DNA of 64,000 nt from positions 27,235,206 to 27,299,205 of the forward strand of contig NC_135360.1 of NCBI RefSeq assembly GCF_051622035.1, in the 5' to 3' direction. Of this stretch, positions 48,240 through 62,019 are shown piece after piece. Under the pieces are notes generated by a model. That model made no database searches, was not told the DNA's origin, and was given only the letters and a program-made list of their open reading frames with translations. Numbering within the stretch: the stretch's first letter is position 1; each line of letters opens with the position of its first letter. The translations under genes and the position numbers were made by a program. Source of the DNA: Arctopsyche grandis (taxonomy: Eukaryota > Arthropoda > Insecta > Trichoptera > Hydropsychidae).

Positions 48240-48500
48240 CGATACACGTTGTAGCCATTATTCAAATCCAAATCTTTGATAAAAATATGTCGTATTCATT
48301 TCAATGAATTTAGATATACGTGATGCAATATATTCCAGAGGGAATATGCATTACCAAATGGAAGGATCGTCGAACTATTGCTGGAGTGAACGAAAGGAGA
48401 GAAAAGCCACTCTCTTTTTTTGTCCGGAATGTACAAACAAGCCGGGTTTGTGTCTGAAACCATGTTTTAGGTCGTATGACGAGAAAAATTTGGATTAAAT
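48240..48500 (+). pseudogene. piggyBac-type transposase C-terminal fragment
   Basis: The frame 48304-48498 contains SSNYCWSERKERKATLFFCP and CTNKPGLCLKPCFRSYDE. This matches the cysteine-rich C-terminal domain of piggyBac transposases, whose pattern is CxxC...YxCxxCxxxPxLCxxPCFxxYH. The second Cys of the first pair is Ser here and the terminal His is absent. The catalytic DDD core is missing upstream, so this is a relic. Confidence 0.75.
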
Positions 48501-48899
48501 ATGAGTTTTTTTATAATTATTTTATACAATTTTTATGAAAAAAATATATTTCTAAAAACATTTTTAAATATTGTTATATTATTTGCTAATTATACGAACA
48601 AAAAAATTTCGGAAGTTCAACTGAAACAATTTTTTTTTACAAAAATAATGAATAAATACATATATGTAGTGTATAGCCTGCTTTATGCAAGACGCATTTA
48701 GGTAGACGCAGGTAGTCGCGCAAACAGTCAAAATTTTTGCGAAACAACGGATTTGGGCTTAGCATTGAAAGTGTTAAAAAATGGCGCATACAAATTGTGA
48801 ACATAAATTTTAGATATAATACAAGCCAATCCATTGTTGTAATCAATTTTAAAGACAATCTCGCATAAAGTCTTTTATAAATAGTAAAATTAACACCGT
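48501..48899. other. AT-rich non-coding stretch
   Basis: No gene, RNA or transposon border supported. Confidence 0.4.
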
Positions 48900-49450
48900 C
48901 GAATGCGAGAAGATTACTTTAATTTGTAGGCCCGTCTAGCGCGGGTTTTTCCAAGAAAAATGGAGAGCAATTGAAGTTAGCAGTTTCAGAGTGAGCAGGT
49001 GGGTGTGGGAGGTAGGCGAAAGGCCCTTTCAATACATAATTAATGCAGCTAAGTGATACGTAAGCTTCCAATTAGGGAGCAAATAGGACGGGCGTGTTGG
49101 ACCATTCCTCCCAAAGGTCCCAAGATAAAGGTGGCTCTGTCTAGATCTACAAACTACATACAACGGTAATCGTAAAGACAAAACGGCTGCGGATCTTATC
49201 GGAGCCCGATTAATTTCAGATTGCTCCAGCTGCTCTCAAGCTGTGAGGACGTGCGATCGAGAGTTTGCACCGTAAAATATCTACTATATACACACTTATA
49301 CTCGTACGAATGCCAGTGAACTTACTGTTGAAACGTTGCAGTTAAATTTGACGGCGAACGGTAGAGTTAGAAAACGATTTTACAAGTTAGTCGGGGTTCT
49401 TTATAGCGTTGAACGTGCCAGTATAATAGTTTAGCGCATTTTATACGTCT
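48900..49450. other. Low-AT island of unknown function
   Basis: About 500 bases with near-balanced composition, seen only once in the window. It contains GGCCCGTCTAGCGCGGGTTT, AGGTGGCTCTGTCTAGATCT and CCAGCTGCTCTCAAGCTGTG. No long open frame and no transposon ends. It could be a non-coding exon, an enhancer or an untranslated region. Confidence 0.4.
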
Positions 49451-49715
49451 AGGACATGCTGTTGAAAAACCTCGAATTTTTCTTTGCTCCATATTTACAA
49501 TTTGCAAAATATATGCGCACACTTTTTACAGATTTTACTCTGTCCACAACTTCAATTAGATAATTAATTTATTATAAATTAAATCCGATGGCAAAAGTCT
49601 AGTATTAATTTAATTAAAATAAATAGTTTCCAGGAACAAATGTTGTAGATATTATTAAAATAGTTTATAATTTAGTAGAAAAAATAGTTTTAGTTTACAC
49701 AATACTCATATAAAA

Positions 49716-50142
49716 TCTAATATATAATTTGGAAAGAGACTTTCTATGTACACATGTAACCTTCGTTCGTTGGGTCGTAAATCCATGACGTCATCGAACA
49801 AATAATTCGATTTTTTTTTGTTCAAAGGATTCGAAGTCCCCGGGGGCAAAGGCGCTGAGGGCGAAGCCGCTTTCGCGCCGGGGGCGAAGCCCTAGGGGGT
49901 GAAGCCCTAGGAGGCGCAGGCACCGGATTCTGATATATATATATAATTTCGAAAGATGCCTACTATATATGTTTCTTTTGTTCGTGACTGTCAATTTAAT
50001 AAAAAAAGCAAATGAGTATTCAAATAAATTTATATAAAATAAAACTATTCAAATAAATTTAATAAAATGTTTACTATTAGATTAGTCATGTTTAAGCGGT
50101 TTATATTACAAATACCGAGCGAAGCCGGATAATACAGCTAGT
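49716..50142 (+). mobile_element. Non-autonomous Helitron
   Basis: Begins TCTAATATATAATTTGGAAA after a host A and ends GAGCGAAGCCGGATAATACA then GCTAG before a host T. This gives the A|TC...CTAG|T configuration of Helitrons without target duplication. The interior contains a GC-rich tandem tract (about 49835-49925) with repeated GGCGAAGCC and GAAGCCCTAGG. A second TCTGATATATATATAATTTC block at about 49929 resembles a 5' end, so two Helitrons may be nested or fused. Confidence 0.85.
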
Positions 50143-50239
50143 ATATAATAAAAATAAGATGATTTTTTATTTGAAAATCGGAAGTTACGGAATTTGGATG
50201 GATAGAATAAATTAGCATCAAAATAGTGTCATATGTACA

Positions 50240-51551
50240 CAGTGGCGGACTGGCCATACAAGCGAACATGCCCGATGGCATGTGGGCCCCACTATCTGTT
50301 AGAAAATATGGGCCCTCAGTAAAATTAAATAACTTTTTAACTATTTATAGGATATTGCAACTTTGGGACCTAAAGTTTGGGTATTTCAACAAAACAAATT
50401 TCTTACGATATACACAAACAACTAATACCTGCTTTAACAGCCCAAGGATCGGTTAACTTTTTTTATTAGGCTCGAAATGTAAGTTTCAACATTTGCGTGG
50501 GCCCTTTTGCCGGGCCCATTTCCAACCTCAATATTATGTATATACCAATACCTATGTAACAACTAACTACTGAAATAAAAATGGGAATAAACAAATTTTC
50601 GTGAAAAATATAAACATAATTGCATAAAACAATTTTGATAGGACGATTCATCATCAACCAGCGATTTAAATTTACTTCATACTTTCAAAATAACATTTGA
50701 TTATACTTCGATGATATAGTAAGATTTAAATACACAATTTTAAACAGTTTCCGAATATAAAATCTATTCCTAATTTAGACACATCCATGTAAATAGAAAT
50801 ATAGGATAGGGGCCCCCTCCCCAAAATCCCGATTTTCGATTAACATTCATTGAAAATATTATGCATTTTTTTCAGGGACGTAATTTGGGGTGGCCATAGG
50901 GGGGCACTCGCCCCTCTAAACTAAGGAATAGTGTGAATTTAGAAAATATTATGAATTTAATGATTAATGAGATACTACGGATCTATGAATGCTACGTTTA
51001 TTTCTTATGTATGTTACTTTTGGGTAACTAATAAAATAATCGCTGCTATGTGCTTTGAAGAGAAACAAAACAAAACTTTATCTATTGTTATTACGTACAT
51101 GTACATAGATAAAGTGAAAAGACAGTTGGTAGAAATGAAGTTAATTGATAGTTTTTTGATGACTCAGTTTGATGGTCGATTAATGTTGACCATGTGAAGA
51201 TTTGTGGAAAAAAATTTTCGCCTGCGGCGCTTTTTTCTCTTTACATGATATTTTTTTATAATTACTTTTTCAAAAATAAGCTAATTTTTTTCATATTTTA
51301 TAACTCAATTAGGTGTATTCAAAGAATATTTTCCATTTTTATTCCGATATAAAAAAGATTTTTTGAAAAAAAATTCAATTTGACCAATCTTTGCCTGCCC
51401 CCCCCAAGAAAAAGCTGAAATGACGTCCCTGACGTGGTGGAAAGAAGAAAATTTTGTTATATGGGGGGGGGGGGGGGACAAATTTTTTTAACCCTGGGGG
51501 GCCCCCCTTTGACTTCTGGCATGCACTGATTTCAGTCCCAGTCCGCCACTG
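50240..51551. mobile_element. Non-autonomous hAT element, copy 2 (inverted relative to copy 1)
   Basis: CAGTGGCGGACTGGCCATAC at the left and CCCAGTCCGCCACTG at the right, flanked by identical octamers TATGTACA (50232-50239 and 51552-51559). Its left end matches the right end of the 9.6-kb copy in reverse, so the two are in opposite orientations. At 1312 bases it is about 345 longer than copy 1 and includes GCCGGGCCCATTTCC and AGGGGGGCACTCGCCCC tracts absent there. A long G run (about 51464-51478) mirrors the C run of copy 1. No transposase frame. Confidence 0.95.
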
Positions 51552-51559
51552 TATGTACA

Positions 51560-52085
51560 TATATAATAATTAATTTTACTATACATATATTTTTGTGATA
51601 ATTTAATTTTAATTTTATCGAAATCCTCTCTATCCGTAGCCCCTTTAATACACCCTTTAATCCATTTAATACATATATATGAACATAATTTAAGCAATAT
51701 TTTGTAGGATATATTTTAATTAGCCACGAAATTAATATTACAGGATAAATCCAGAATAAACAATGTTTCTACAATTTTATCCTAATAAATACGCGGAATA
51801 CCTCTTACTACCTAATTATCGATTATCAATTTGCTTTATTATATTTTCAAAATTCTATACGAAGGTAGAGCTAGGAAACTACCTACATATATACATATGT
51901 ATGTATGTACATGTACATAGTTGTAATGGTATGCCAAAATGGATGGACCACAGCACGTTTTTCAGAAATTTCATATTTTTAGTATTAAAACAAATGGCAG
52001 CTGAAATGAAATTACATATGTATGGTAGAAAAACAATTTAAGTATTTATTAGAAATATAATTTACACAAAAAAGTCTTAATATTT
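51560..52085. other. AT-rich non-coding stretch
   Basis: No supported feature between the hAT copy and the Tc1 relic. Confidence 0.4.
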
Positions 52086-52480
52086 AGGAACCCCTATCCT
52101 TTTGGCATATAACAGCCGTAATCCTGCTAGGCATATGTACTTTCAATACAGGCATCTATCATTAAATTTATTTTTTCATTTATCCATAAATCGTATATAT
52201 ATTTTTTCAATTCATTTAAATTAGTATTAGGACGGCTATAAACAATTGATTTTAGAAGCCCCCAGCAATTTTAAATTGGGCTAAGATCTGGTGAATTAGC
52301 TGGTTACGGTAAAATTTCAATATTCATTGTTTCCAGGTAATTCCATGCAATTCTTCACAAATCTAGCGGAATGACATTGTGCTTAAATATGTATCCACCC
52401 ACATTCAACTCCTTTTCGATAACAAATGGCAAAAAAATGTTTCCAATAATGTTTTGAATTTGTTTTGCCCCATGGTCTCT
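52086..52480 (-). pseudogene. Tc1-type transposase relic
   Basis: The minus strand reads NIEILP*PANSPDLSPI*NC, then WGLLKSIVYSRPNTNLNELK and, after a frame change, residues like INLMIDACIES. This is the C-terminal end of a Tc1/mariner DD34E transposase. The stop after SPI stands exactly where the catalytic glutamate is expected, and another stop replaces the Trp before PANSPD. The copy is inactive. Its right side is followed within about 10 bases by the foldback element at 52493. Confidence 0.82.
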
Positions 52481-52492
52481 TATGGTGCGTAC

Positions 52493-53430
52493 GCACCAAG
52501 CCAACGAACGTCCCACAACTTTTAAAACCAGTAGCGTACAAAATATCGAAATAAAAATTAAATTTAAAAATTGAAATTTAATATCAAAATTAAAACTATT
52601 ATTATATTAAAATTAAATTCAAGTATCAAAATAAAATTATAATCATTATATTAAAATTAAAATAAAATATTGAAAGTTAAAACAGAACATGCACAATTTA
52701 AATAAATTTTCGAGATTGACCTAAAATTAGATCATCAACAATCACATACAGGTAATCCTCGACTTAAGAAGTTTTGACTTACGAAGATACGCACTAAGAT
52801 CGAAAAAAAAATCAAAGAATTATTATTTTTACTTCCCCGTAAAGCACAGCTACTGAGAATATATCATGTATTAGTATGGGTGATCCAACGATTTTTGCTA
52901 ACCCGGGGTGTTGTCGGTCACATCAAACGGATCTTTTTATTCTTCAATTGTTTCTCTCGTCGAAATAAATCAAGTAATTAAATCATTTCAGAGGTAAAAT
53001 TTATCGGATAATGTGTGATTATTAATTTTATTTCGACGAAAGAAAAAAAAACCCTTTGACAAATCACCGACAACCGACACCGCGTTTTTTTATGAATTGT
53101 TTTTTTTTATCGATCATCGACGTCGAAATACAGAAACATATCGTGACGACTTTAAAAAATTATATCAAGATATTTTTTCACTCGTAAGCAGAGAAATTAT
53201 AATATTTCTCTGGTTTTAAATGCGTATCGTCGCCATTCAAAACATTGTTGTAATTCAAAACATCAACGATGATCTAATTTTAGCTCAATCTCGCTCTTTA
53301 GCTTAATTTTGATATTTAATTTCAATTTTTTAATTTAATTTTTATTTCAATATTTTGTACGCTACTGGTTTTATCCTGCGGATTAAAAAAGTTGGCCCAA
53401 AATCGTCGTTGGTTTAGTCCGTAAGCACCA
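52493..53430. mobile_element. Foldback element with TTA target duplication (PIF/Harbinger-like?)
   Basis: Almost the whole 938 bases form an imperfect palindrome. The left arm begins TGGTGCGTACGCACCAAGCC and includes CCAGTAGCGTACAAAATATC and GGGGTGTTGTCGGTCACATC. The right arm contains ACCGACAACCGACACCGCG, ATTTTGTACGCTACTGG and ends CCGTAAGCACCA. TTA occurs directly on both sides (52490-52492, 53431-53433). A 3-bp TTA duplication suggests PIF/Harbinger, but no transposase is present, and a trinucleotide match in AT-rich DNA is weak alone. Confidence 0.8.
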
Positions 53431-53433
53431 TTA

Positions 53434-53800
53434 GACATAGTATGTACAATGGTCCAACTCAAGATCATAACTCCGTCATCATCAAGACTCCGAGAACGCG
53501 TCCGCAAATGACGGTCAGCACAGCAGCAGAAAAAAGTTAAATAGTGAAGCAAAGTTAAAGTGAAATAGTTCTACGTGTCTCATATTAAATTATCATCGTT
53601 CCATAATCTATCGTTTTTCGAATATAATATAAGATAAAAGTAACATTTTAATATTAATAAATAAAACTTGGTTAGTTAACCAAGTAGTTTAAAAAATAAA
53701 TAAATCTTTCATTGAAACGCTGCAATGATAATTTTGGTGGCAGCGGTGGAATGAGTAAACTAAAATTTATTAATCTTTCATTGGAACGTGACAGTACATA
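53434..53800 (+). other. Possible LTR-retrotransposon remnant
   Basis: Contains AATAAATAAAACTTGGTTAG, a poly(A)-signal-like area. About 80 bases later is TTTTGGTGGCAGCGGTGGAA, reminiscent of the region after a 5' LTR in Ty3-type elements. ATCTTTCATTGAAACG and ATCTTTCATTGGAACG repeat at either side. No gag or pol follows. Confidence 0.25.
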
Positions 53801-54894
53801 CGTACATATATATATGTACATAATATAAAAGTAATTAAATATATACTCGGTAGATGCAAAGTACCTATATATCAGGTATTAATATATAGATCATCTATAT
53901 ATATATATATATATATAAATACTATGCACATGCCTAGTATATGCCTAAGTTAAATAAAATAAAAATAAACAAAAAGCTCCCAAAATATTTAAATGTAGGA
54001 CGAACATCGCCTAAGGGGGTTGAAACTGCGAATTTAAAACATTTTAGGAACGATTAGTTTTTAATATATTACACACAGAGTTCGGTGTGCGGAAACAGAG
54101 AGAATCTTCGGGGGAAATCCTCTTGTGTACTCACGCGCCTAGTAGCGACGGGATAAGAATTTTCCCGAATAAAATTTCGCGATAAAACGCAGACGTTGTT
54201 GCGCGAAGTTAAATTTGAACGCGTCTAATAAACTACGTGAGATAACTCTTCATAATTTTGTATGAATTTTCAGTAAGTTCGTTGTTAAATTATACCACGC
54301 CTATGTACATATTATTATGCGATATAATATTCGGGGAACGTGCTCGAGATTTATATTTCGTTTACAATACACAAATTTTCTGTCTTCAAAATTCACTATT
54401 TTGAGATTTAATTTTTCGTCGAGAGTTTCTCGTTTATCAATCTCCGACGACAGACTTGTTTTAAAGGCGAGTGGAAATACATAATCCTGAGCGCGAACGC
54501 CGCGAAGAAAGGGTTATTGTGTGCGATAAAAGAAATTCAAATGATAATTAGCGAAATGTTGGCCAAATCTCTACCTCCCTTTGTCTTTGAATTCTCATTT
54601 ATATCATAAGCTAAAGAGATAATAATAAGCCGCATTTCAGGAAAATATTCACCGGGATCTGTTTTCAGTTTTTCGGTTCACTTTTGATGCGTAGCCATCG
54701 AACCGTTTCAAACGGGTCTATTTTAAAGTTTTCGGGAAAGTTTTTCCATTCATAATAAATGGCATTGTATTGAATATGCGGTTTAATTGAAAACGTTTCA
54801 GCAATAGGTTTCTACGAAAAAAATATTGACTATAGTATGATTTTCATTTTTATATATTTTTTAAAAATTAAAAATGTATTTATCATATGTATTA
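53801..54894. other. Mostly non-coding stretch with a GC-richer segment
   Basis: Between 54060 and 54560 the sequence is less AT-biased (ACTCACGCGCCTAGTAGCGA, AGCGCGAACGCCGCGAAGAA) but has no long open frame. It may be an untranslated or regulatory region; no function assigned. Confidence 0.4.
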
Positions 54895-55310
54895 AGATCA
54901 CGGCCTACATGGCTTTTATAAAGAGAGTCACCACTCAAAAGTAATGGGAAACTGTGGGCTAGTTTGAATGGATTAGAGCGAAAACATACAGCGATGAACG
55001 GCACACCCTGTGCATTGCTCCTCGCCGTAGATGGTCTCCTACATTTTTTCAAATATGGAATACACCGTTATCGATCACTGTCAATCAAGGATAAATACAA
55101 GCATAAAATTTGACCGAAAAAGTTCCAGAGGATCAGTGTGGGGCGGGGCGTGCCGGGCATTCCATGAATGGCCGGCACGGCACTGAATGGCACGCATCAT
55201 TTTTCGCATGTTTAAAAGTACCTAAAAAAAACCACGTGCCACATTCACCGCTGTGTGATTTTACCTTTAGTCGAAGAATGAGTCAACATCCTTTATGACC
55301 TGCTATTCAT
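54895..55310. repeat. Dispersed repeat with 3.6-kb relative
   Basis: Includes TCAAATATGGAATACACCGT with TATCGATCACTGTCAATC, shared with 3640-3690, and a GC-rich inverted motif, GTGCCGGGCATTCCATGAAT with GGCCGGCACGGCACTGAATG. Class unknown. Confidence 0.45.
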
Positions 55311-55678
55311 AAGCTCAAAAATCATAAAGCTTATAGTCTCGTTGTCTTTCGAATATTTCGGAAACCTATTACTTTCACTTGAACATATTTTGAATACATA
55401 CCGTATATAATAAAAAGCTAAAAACAACGCCTTCCACACGAAAATTAATGCCAAATGCCTTCCACACGAAATTCAGTGTAGAAGGACTCAACACATTATT
55501 TTGTAACTAATAAAGTATTTGATTAAAGATTAACCGACAATAGTCTACAAAAAATAAATTAACATTTTATTGGTTATCAATTAAATAAATCAATACCGGT
55601 ACTACAGTAAGTGGTGGCACCAGTGGTAACAAATTTCAGTACTTTTGTTATCCTTTTTCTGCATATTGTATCTATTAA

Positions 55679-56280
55679 CCCTCCCTCACCGAAGTGGGGT
55701 ATGCAAGTGCCCCAATTTTTACGTTTTTCGTAATAACTATGTGGTTTTCAAAGCTATACACCCTATATTTCTTGTATTCTTAGAATGCACTACAAGAAAT
55801 TTATTTTAATACATTTTGTATGATTTAGAAAAGGGGTACATCGTAAAAAATACATTTATACATTTCAACGTCACAAAGTATGATTTAAAGGCGGTAGCGA
55901 TGTCATGTTTTTTACTGTTCGCTTGCACATTCTTGTTGATCGATGAATCAATGCGAGAGAAAGAGACAGCTATATTTTCGTAAACTATTGTTTTCGTCGC
56001 TTTTGGCGCGTGGATATTGAGTCATGCAGTCACCTGTTGACCTTACTTACATATTTGCGTTTGCATGTTGATGCTTGTCGTTATTTTTTAATACAAAAAT
56101 CGTCAAAAACCTGCCATAGGACTAAAACTTTTTTTTATTTTGATGTATAAAATGATTAGTAAGATATATATTGATCCCATTTGTATTGAGAAAAGCTGTA
56201 TTTTGATTAAAAAATACTGCGCTCTTACTCGACCCCGGTTCGGGACACTCGTTCTATCTCGACGCTCCGTCCTCCAAAGG
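55679..56280. mobile_element. piggyBac-like MITE
   Basis: Flanked by TTAA at both ends (55675-55678 and 56281-56284). It begins CCCTCCCTCACCGAAG; from the other end it reads CCTTTGGAGGACGGAGCGTC. CCYT-type ends at TTAA are the piggyBac hallmark, though the two ends match only loosely. It has 602 bases and no transposase. Confidence 0.6.
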
Positions 56281-56439
56281 TTAATGCTAGCGTTGGTTCT
56301 TTATGTAATTTTCAACATCCTTTAGTAGGTTACTAATTAATTAATTCTGACTACTCCTATTTATGGGTAAATAAATCCCCTTTGTCAGTCATAAGCACAT
56401 GTCCATAAGCGACCCTAGATACCAAAACAAAACAGTTTG

Positions 56440-57130
56440 AGCGTCTTGGTCCACTTTGTTTGAGACAGCCTTCACAGAATCACATAGTATGTTGAAGTGA
56501 AAGGAAGCGTGGGAAACGGTTAAACGTGTTTGTCTGTAATGTAACGTGTCGGCAGGGACGCAGATATATCTGGTTGGCGTATTTTGCCCGAAGTGAGTTT
56601 TGAAAGCTCTTGCAGAAAGCTCCAGATGTTATCTCGCCTGTCGAGCATGCAAGACTGTTACTATCCACTGAAAGGTTCTCGTCACATCGCTGTTTACTTT
56701 GTGAATATTGCAAAATTAAAGCACCGCTCTGGAAACTCATTCGACTTAGCGGCGAGGAAACGTCCAACTAGCTATATACATTATGCAAATGGAAAATGAC
56801 GGGGCAGGCGAAAAAAGACAATCGTAAAGAAAACTTCGGAAAATTCAGCAGCAACAATAGTCTTGGGAATAAAAAGGAATACGCACGCTTAATTCAATAA
56901 CGTATTTCACTTGTTACGCTCCGTGTTGGGGAAAACTTTCACAATTAAATTTTATCCCGGTTGAATTTTAATTGGTTTTTCTGAAAAGCAAGTCGCGATT
57001 TCGAGACGCTTTTAATTAGTACAAGTTACGAGGATTAGGTTTAAGAGTGTATTTCAACGAGAGAAAAGAGCACTGCGTTGAAAAGATTAAAAGAAAAAGC
57101 GCCTCGCTCCGTACACTCGTTTATAAATTG
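56440..57130. other. Low-AT, apparently unique segment
   Basis: Near-balanced composition over about 690 bases, with no homology elsewhere in the window. Short open frames on both strands (56480-56767 minus, 56584-56799 plus) overlap antiparallel and show no domain. Could be a conserved regulatory region or an untranslated exon. Confidence 0.35.
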
Positions 57131-57363
57131 CGATAATAATAAGAAACAATCGTGGATACAATTGAAAAGAGATTTCAAATAGAATTTTATTAAATAATAT
57201 CTCTAATTTCACCGTTCAAAAACGTGCAATTTCAATCATTTAAAAAATTTCAACATTTATTAGTGTTTTATATAATATGTCGAGAACCCAACTTACACAC
57301 TATTGACTATACATATATAAGCCGTTATATTTGAAACTTAAATGTCTTTGAATTATTGTATAC

Positions 57364-57366
<3 letters not shown>

Positions 57367-57401
<35 letters not shown>

Positions 57402-58424
57402 TTATTTATTTATATATAATTTTAGCTATTAGCTAATTTACAAAAAAAAAATACATTTCAATAACTTATATCTAAAATTCTATGTTTAACTTACATATAT
57501 GTACCGTCCCTCACAGAGGTGTCTCTTTGCTCCTCGCAAGAATGCATCCATGGTCTTAGAAGACCTGATGCACTCAGGGAGGGCGTTATACATTAGTACA
57601 CCCCTGTGAAAGACACCCCCAGCTGTCTTTCTTTTTCTTACTCTACCTACAACTAAATTATTCTTATTTCTAGTGTAATGATTATGAATATCTCTATTTC
57701 TTATTCTATAATATTTAAAATAATCGGGTAATAACTCATGATCTAACTTATAAACAAACGATAATGTGCTTAGCTTCAAACTATTATTAATACTCAACCA
57801 TCCCAGTTCATGTGACATACTTCTAATACTTTTTAATCTACCAACATTCAAAATACCTCTCATAGCTTTATTTTGTAATTTTTGTATTTTCCCTATATCT
57901 TGTCCACTAAACAAGCTAAGCACAATGGCACAATAAACTACGTGTGGAAAGACAATTGTATTATAGACTAAAACTTTACTTTTTCTACTTAAAACATTTC
58001 TTAACCTACATAAAACATTAACTTTCCTAGCCATTTTTTTTATAATATATTCAGCATGTACATACTTTAAAATTCAGTCTTGAATCTATGTAAATACCCA
58101 AATATTTAATATTATCGACAATCTCTATTACTTTGTCATCCATTTTCACTTCACCTACGCCAGTTTTATTATTTATCCATATCATTCTTGTTTTATTGAT
58201 ATTAATTTTTAATTTATTTACACACAACCAATTTATTTATATTTTTCAATTCAACATTCAAAATATCACACATCTCTTTTGCATTCTTACCTAATATATA
58301 TACTAATGTATCATCTGCAAAAAGATGAATCTTACAATTATTTACTGTTTTAATAATATCGTTAATATATAAAATAAAAAGCAGAGGTCCCAGTTTAGAT
58401 CCTTGTGGTACTCCATGGTATATA
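57367..58424 (-). pseudogene. 5'-truncated LINE with reverse transcriptase C-terminal half
   Basis: Minus-strand order: [20 protein letters not shown] (motif B region, about 58415-58355), [14 protein letters not shown] (motif C with FADD), then stops and frame changes around 58230-58060. An open frame follows (58034-57486) starting MARKVNVLCRLRNVLSRKSK and including TIVFPHVVYCAIVLSLFSG, QKLQNKAMRGILNVGR and TAGGVFHRGVLMYNALPECI. This is the connection/thumb and C-terminal part of a non-LTR RT distinct from the CR1-group and Jockey elements here. Motif A and the endonuclease are missing through 5' truncation. The 3' end is TTAGCTAATAGCTAAAATTA followed by ATAAATAAAT and (TA)n. The clade is uncertain. 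Confidence 0.85.
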
Positions 58425-58568
58425 TATAAAGCGGCCGCTCTGCCGGCCGGCTAGGTGCGTGCGCGCACGTGTGTATATTCTTATATTGTACAATAAACGT
58501 ATAAGGTTGACTAAGATCGCCTTCAATTGTCTCTCTCCTGCAATCCTCCCTATATCTCGAACCCTACA
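58416..58568 (+). other. GC-rich LTR-like block
   Basis: Starts TGGTATATATATAAAGCGGC (TATA-box-like), passes through CCGGCCGGCTAGGTGCGTGC, has a poly(A)-signal-like ACAATAAACG, then CTCTCTCCTGCAATCC, and ends CCCTACA. TG...CA borders, TATA and AATAAA in that order suit a solo LTR. The flanking pentamers differ (CTCCA, TATAT), so this stays tentative. Confidence 0.35.
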
Positions 58569-58671
58569 TATATGATAAATACTGTGTACTATATGTAATT
58601 TTATTTTGTTATTTATACTTGTGTTTAATTATATATTATTATTCTAATTCTATAATTCTAATATTATTATT

Positions 58672-58795
58672 TTTTAAATGCTTTTTATTATTACGAAATT
58701 ATGTTCACAATACATCTTATATCTATTTTAATAGCTACTGATCTACTGATCATTTTCTATTTTACAATTTTAATTTAATTTTGTTAGTAACCATA
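58672..58795 (-). mobile_element. Jockey 3'-UTR fragment
   Basis: AAATGCTTTTTATTATTACG, AAATTATGTTCACAATACAT, CTTATATCTATTTTAATAGC, TACTGATCTACTGATCATTT is the reverse complement of 40827-40950, the last 125 bases of the Jockey element, with very few differences. It is a strongly 5'-truncated copy. Confidence 0.92.
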
Positions 58796-61619
<2,824 letters not shown>

Positions 61620-62019
61620 ATTTTAAACAATGGCCAGTGCCTCCAATCAATCGATTTATCTCGATAAACATTAAGAAAAAGAAGGCTTTTTTTTCATATA
61701 TCTCTATATATAGAGCGACATATTTTCTTGTCGCGTCTACTGCTAACAAATATGTACATAGTTGTAAGAATGTACATAGTAGTGTAGTTTTTAAAGAAAA
61801 ATGTTTAAAGGAAATCCAACAGGTCAAAGACATTATTAAAAGAGTATGTCAAACAAAAAATTCGATATGACTTTATCTACATATGTATGTATTATATTTG
61901 AGAAATATGCGAAGCGTAAAAATTTTAATTCGATAGTAACACAAATGTACATATGTATGTATACATATGTATACACGTGCACACATACGGCTTTGAGAGA
62001 ATTTTTGACGCAAATTCAG

